Assembly (NCBI RefSeq): GCF_024346135.1
Contig: NZ_JAGQCJ010000005.1
Coordinates: 62,001 to 126,000, forward strand
Origin: Cyanobium sp. CH-040
GTDB taxonomy: Bacteria; Cyanobacteriota; Cyanobacteriia; PCC-6307; Cyanobiaceae
Direction: 5' to 3'
DNA: 64,000 nt
In this document: in pieces, positions 60,873 through 64,000 of the stretch
How positions within the stretch are numbered: the first letter of the stretch is position 1
Layout: each line of letters starts with the position of its first letter
Program-made: the position numbers and the translations under genes
The notes under the pieces: generated by a model
The model's database searches: none
Told to the model about the DNA's origin: nothing
Seen by the model: only the letters and a program-made list of their open reading frames with translations

Positions 60873-61706
60873 GTGACCGCCCTGCTCGCCAGTCCCGCGC
60901 TGCCGCTGCTGGCGGCCCTGCTGGGCGCCTGCGTGGGCAGCTTCCTCAACGTGGTGGCCTGGCGGCTGCCCCGCCAGGAGTCGCTGCTGCGGCCCGCCAG
61001 TCACTGCCCGCGCTGCGGCACCCCGCTGGCCTGGTTCGAGAACCTGCCGGTGCTGGGCTGGCTGTGGCTGAGAGGACGCTGCCGCCACTGCGGCGCCGGC
61101 ATCGCCGCCCGCTACCCCCTGGTGGAACTGCTCACCGCGGGGCTGTGGGTGGCGGCGGTGGGCGCGCAGCCGGGGAGCATGGGCCCGCTGCCACCGCCGC
61201 TGCCGCTGCTGCTCGCCGGCTGGCTGCTGCTGAGCTGGCTGATTCCGCTCACCCTGATCGACCTCGACCGCCTCTGGCTGCCGGAGCCCCTCTGCCGCAG
61301 CGGCCTGCTGCTGGGGCTGGCCTGCACGGCGCTGCTGGGCTGGAGCCAGAGCGCCGAGCTGGGCCGGCAGCTGCTCTTCCACCATCTGGTGGCGGCCGGC
61401 GTGGGCCTGCTTGGCTTCGAACTGGTGAGCGCGCTGGGGGAACGGCTCCTGGGCAAACCGGCCCTGGGGCTGGGCGACGCCAAGCTGGCGGCCATGCTGG
61501 GGGCCTGGCTTGGGCTCACGGGTCTCGGGCTCACCGTGATCCTGGCCGTGTTCAGCGGCGCGCTGGTGGGCGTGCTGGGCCGCCTCAGCGGTCGGCTGGG
61601 CCGGCAGCAGCCCTTTCCCTTCGGGCCCTTCCTGGCCGCCGGCGGGGCCGCCGTGTGGCTGCTCGGCCGGGATGCCTGGCTGGCGACGCTGGGGCTGCTG
61701 CCCTAG
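60873..61706 (+). CDS. pilD: Type IV prepilin peptidase / N-methyltransferase (A24)
   Basis: Cleaves and methylates type IV pilin and pseudopilin leaders in the inner membrane. The 277-residue protein has GACVGSFLNVVAWRLP, two CxxC pairs in HCPRCGTPL and RCRHCGAGI, and the two catalytic aspartates in LIDLDRLWLP and GLGDAKLAAM. About seven helices. GTG at 60873 is used. Two copies of a 14-base unit precede it. Confidence 0.92.
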   Translation: MTALLASPALPLLAALLGACVGSFLNVVAWRLPRQESLLRPASHCPRCGTPLAWFENLPVLGWLWLRGRCRHCGAGIAARYPLVELLTAGLWVAAVGAQPGSMGPLPPPLPLLLAGWLLLSWLIPLTLIDLDRLWLPEPLCRSGLLLGLACTALLGWSQSAELGRQLLFHHLVAAGVGLLGFELVSALGERLLGKPALGLGDAKLAAMLGAWLGLTGLGLTVILAVFSGALVGVLGRLSGRLGRQQPFPFGPFLAAGGAAVWLLGRDAWLATLGLLP

Positions 61707-61762
61707 GGGGGCTCCTTTAATGGAGGCATCCCGTGCCCGGCGCCCGCAGCGGTGCCTCCCGC

Positions 61763-62638
61763 ATGTCGCTGTTCGACTGGTTCGCCGACCGCCGCAAGAA
61801 CGCTCCCGCCGTGCGCAACCCGCAGGAGCCGGAGGAGGGCGGCGGGCTGTGGAGCAAGTGCCCCGACTGCGGGCTGGTGGTGTACCGCAAGGACCTGGTG
61901 GCCAATGCCAGCGTCTGCAAGGGCTGCGGCTACCACCACCGCATCCACAGCGAGGAGCGGATCCGGCTGATTGCCGACCCCGGCAGCTTCGAGCCCCTCG
62001 ACACCGATCTGGCCCCCACCGATCCCCTGGCCTTCAAGGACCGGCGCAGCTACGCCGACCGCCTGCGCGACAGCCAGCGCAGCACCGGCCTGCGTGACGC
62101 GGTGGTGACCGGGCTGTGCCGCTGCAGCGGCCTGCCCCTGGCCCTTGGGGTGATGGATTTCCGCTTCATGGGCGGCTCCATGGGCTCGGTGGTGGGGGAG
62201 AAGCTCACCCGGCTGATCGAAGAGGCCACCGCCCGGCGCATGCCCGTGCTGATCGTCTGCGCCTCCGGTGGCGCGCGCATGCAGGAGGGCATGCTCAGCC
62301 TGATGCAGATGGCCAAGATCTCCGGGGCGCTGCAGCGGCACCGGCAGGCCGGGTTGCTCTACATCCCCCTGCTCACCCACCCCACCACCGGGGGGGTGAC
62401 CGCCAGCTTCGCCATGCTCGGCGACCTCATCCTGGCCGAACCGAAGGCCCTGATCGGCTTCGCCGGCCGCCGCGTGATCGAGCAGACCCTGCGCGAGAAA
62501 CTGCCCGATGGCTTCCAGACCGCCGAGTACCTGCGGGACCACGGCTTCGTGGACGCGATCGTGGACCGCACCCAGCTGCGCTCCACCCTGGCCAGCCTGC
62601 TGCGCATCCATGGCTGCCGTGAGCGCGTCACCGCCTGA
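61763..62638 (+). CDS. accD: Acetyl-CoA carboxylase carboxyltransferase beta subunit
   Basis: Transfers carboxyl from biotin to acetyl-CoA with AccA, first step of fatty acid synthesis. The 291-residue protein begins [15 protein letters not shown], with a four-cysteine zinc ribbon ([19 protein letters not shown]) and the crotonase-like domain containing [28 protein letters not shown] and [15 protein letters not shown]. The start at 61763 is supported by the canonical N-terminus. Confidence 0.96.
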   Translation: MSLFDWFADRRKNAPAVRNPQEPEEGGGLWSKCPDCGLVVYRKDLVANASVCKGCGYHHRIHSEERIRLIADPGSFEPLDTDLAPTDPLAFKDRRSYADRLRDSQRSTGLRDAVVTGLCRCSGLPLALGVMDFRFMGGSMGSVVGEKLTRLIEEATARRMPVLIVCASGGARMQEGMLSLMQMAKISGALQRHRQAGLLYIPLLTHPTTGGVTASFAMLGDLILAEPKALIGFAGRRVIEQTLREKLPDGFQTAEYLRDHGFVDAIVDRTQLRSTLASLLRIHGCRERVTA

Positions 62639-62639
62639 G

Positions 62640-63113
62640 ATGCCGGCCGCCCGACCGCTGATGCGACCCGCAGGCACCGCGACCCTGCAAGCGGCGGCCG
62701 TCCGCTGGCTGGCCGGGCTGATCGCCTGCTGCGCCCTCCTGCTGCTCCTGCCTGTGCTGCCGGCGGCGCGCCCGGCGCCCGCCCTGGCGGCCTCGGTGGA
62801 GTGGCGGGAGGTGCCCGCCAGCGAGGCCGGCCGCCAGTGGTGGGACGCAGGCAGCCTGCGGCTCACCTCGGGCGGCAACCTCAGCGTTCTCAGCCGCTTC
62901 CAGCCCGCCGCCACGGACGGCCAGGCACGCCCCCGCATGGGCGATCTCTATGTGATGGAGATCGACTGCGGCCAGAACCTCTACCGCGACACCTCGGTGA
63001 ACGGCCTGCCGCGCTTCCGGGCCGAGTGGCAGCCCGCCGACGGCGACCCGCTGCTGATGGCGGTGATCGCCGCCAGCTGCGAGGCCGGTGCGCCGCTGCT
63101 GCAGGCTGGCTGA
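62640..63113 (+). CDS. Secreted protein of unknown function
   Basis: A 157-residue protein with a Sec-type signal (LAGLIACCALLLLLPVLPAA then APALAA) and a mature domain starting VEWREVPASEAGRQWWDAGS, with LTSGGNLSVLSRFQPAA, GDLYVMEIDCGQNLYRD and AVIAASCEAGA. Two cysteines could form a disulfide outside the cytosol. The pattern recalls small cyanobacterial periplasmic or lumenal proteins, but none was named. The ATG at 62640 touches the accD stop. Confidence 0.65.
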   Translation: MPAARPLMRPAGTATLQAAAVRWLAGLIACCALLLLLPVLPAARPAPALAASVEWREVPASEAGRQWWDAGSLRLTSGGNLSVLSRFQPAATDGQARPRMGDLYVMEIDCGQNLYRDTSVNGLPRFRAEWQPADGDPLLMAVIAASCEAGAPLLQAG

Positions 63114-63129
63114 ACCTCGCTCCGCGTCC

Positions 63130-64000
63130 ATGGCCACCACTCCCGCCGCCGCCGCCCGGCCCCTGGGCGTGGCGATCGCCGGCCTCGGGTTCGGCGAGGC
63201 GGTGCACCTGCCGGCGCTGCGGTCCTGCCCCGGCACCGAACCGGTGGCGCTCTGGCATCCGCGCGCCGAACGCCTGGAGGCCGCCTGCCGGCAGGCGGAG
63301 CTGCCCGGCCACAGCGATTTCGAGGCCCTGCTGGCCGATCCGGCCGTGGAGGCGGTGGTGATCGCCACACCGCCGGAACCGCGCTTCGAGCTGGCGTGCC
63401 GGGCCCTGGAGGCGGGCAAGCACCTGATGCTGGAGAAGCCCGTGGCCCTCAGCGCCCGGCAGGCCGAGGAGCTGCAGCGGCTGGCCATGGCCCGGGGCCT
63501 CACCGTGGCGGTGGACTTCGAATACCGGGCGGTGCCCCTGTTCCGCCAGCTGCACGCGCTGGTGAGTGCGGGCGTGCTGGGGGAGCTGGTGCTGGTGAAG
63601 CTCGACTGGCTGATGGGCAGCCGTGCCGATCCGACCCGCCCCTGGAGCTGGTATTCCCAGGCCGCGGCCGGCGGTGGCGTGCTCGGCGCCCTGGGCACCC
63701 ATGCCTTCGACCTGCTGCACTGGCTGGTGGGACCCACCCGCAGGCTTCAGGCCCAGCTGAACACGAGCATCGACGAGCGGCCCCTGGCCGACGGCAGCGG
63801 CCGCACGGGCGTGGTGGACGCGGAGGACATCGCCCTGGTGCAGCTGCAGCTGGACGGACCGACGGGCCGGACGGTGCCGGCCCAGGTGAACCTGGCCTCG
63901 GTGACCCGGCGCGGGCGGGGCTGCTGGCTGGAGCTCTACGGGCGCGAGGGCACCGCGGTTCTGGGCTCCGACAACCAGGCCGACTACGTGCACGGCTTCA
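63130..64000 (+). CDS. Gfo/Idh/MocA-family NAD(P)-dependent oxidoreductase (runs off the window)
   Basis: The first 290 residues are visible. The Rossmann motif LGVAIAGLGFGEAVHLPAL is near residue 13, then EAVVIATPPEPRFELAC, GKHLMLEKPVAL with the catalytic Lys, and ALGTHAFDLLHWLVGP in the central domain. Members oxidise or reduce sugars, inositols and biliverdin-like molecules. The substrate is open. The frame is still open at base 64000. ATG at 63130. Confidence 0.9.
   Translation, partial: MATTPAAAARPLGVAIAGLGFGEAVHLPALRSCPGTEPVALWHPRAERLEAACRQAELPGHSDFEALLADPAVEAVVIATPPEPRFELACRALEAGKHLMLEKPVALSARQAEELQRLAMARGLTVAVDFEYRAVPLFRQLHALVSAGVLGELVLVKLDWLMGSRADPTRPWSWYSQAAAGGGVLGALGTHAFDLLHWLVGPTRRLQAQLNTSIDERPLADGSGRTGVVDAEDIALVQLQLDGPTGRTVPAQVNLASVTRRGRGCWLELYGREGTAVLGSDNQADYVHGF

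Noticed and set aside
61707-61740. Possible terminator between pilD and accD
   Set aside because: Only CTCC/GGAG pair around TTTAAT, too short a stem and no T-run after it.

Overview
The window is about 64 kb of very GC-rich, gene-dense DNA from a cyanobacterium, most likely an alpha-cyanobacterium of the Cyanobium / freshwater Synechococcus type. The clues are an orange carotenoid protein operon, DUF3685 (Ycf55-like) and DUF3727 proteins, a thylakoid lumen protein, class I phosphoribulokinase, and many ATGA/GTGA gene overlaps. No rRNA, tRNA or CRISPR array was seen.

Layout. 0-9 kb: class I aldolase, then a ligase-associated exonuclease, a three-gene type III polyketide cluster (methyltransferase, flavoprotein, PKS), a GltS symporter and an ATP-dependent DNA ligase. 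9-15 kb: the photoprotection operon ocp-crtW-frp, converging on a membrane-bound aminopropyltransferase operon with DUF4178 and DUF350 partners. 15-24 kb: a leucine-dehydrogenase-like enzyme, the Lhr-like helicase and PdeM phosphoesterase that complete the four-part ligase-associated DNA repair set, a diguanylate cyclase, and a degenerate AAA+/polyferredoxin membrane protein. 24-36 kb: housekeeping genes (PgsA-like, hisA, a Fur-family regulator, fumC, tenA, GCS2 ligase, M20 hydrolase) and a decayed PIN toxin-antitoxin pair.

36.6-41.9 kb holds a complete guanidine-use operon: a guanidine-I riboswitch, a Ni-dependent guanidine hydrolase that would usually be labelled agmatinase, its HypA/HypB-like nickel chaperones, and an ABC importer. 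A desaturase, an alpha/beta hydrolase and a GlnT-type glutamine synthetase follow on the same strand; the synthetase could capture released ammonium.

45.6-50.6 kb is a small decaying integron. The integrase carries one nonsense codon. It is followed by an intact KAP P-loop NTPase cassette, a full attC, an AlkD-like pseudogene with two lesions, a truncated attC and a DHFR/RibD-like pseudogene. The cassettes are visibly more AT-rich than their surroundings, which indicates recent transfer.

50.6-64 kb returns to chromosomal core: PhoH-like, CofE-like, GNAT-like, ruvX, DUF3727, yqeG, proB, lpxD, leuB, prk, pilD, accD, a secreted protein, and a Gfo/Idh/MocA oxidoreductase running off the end.
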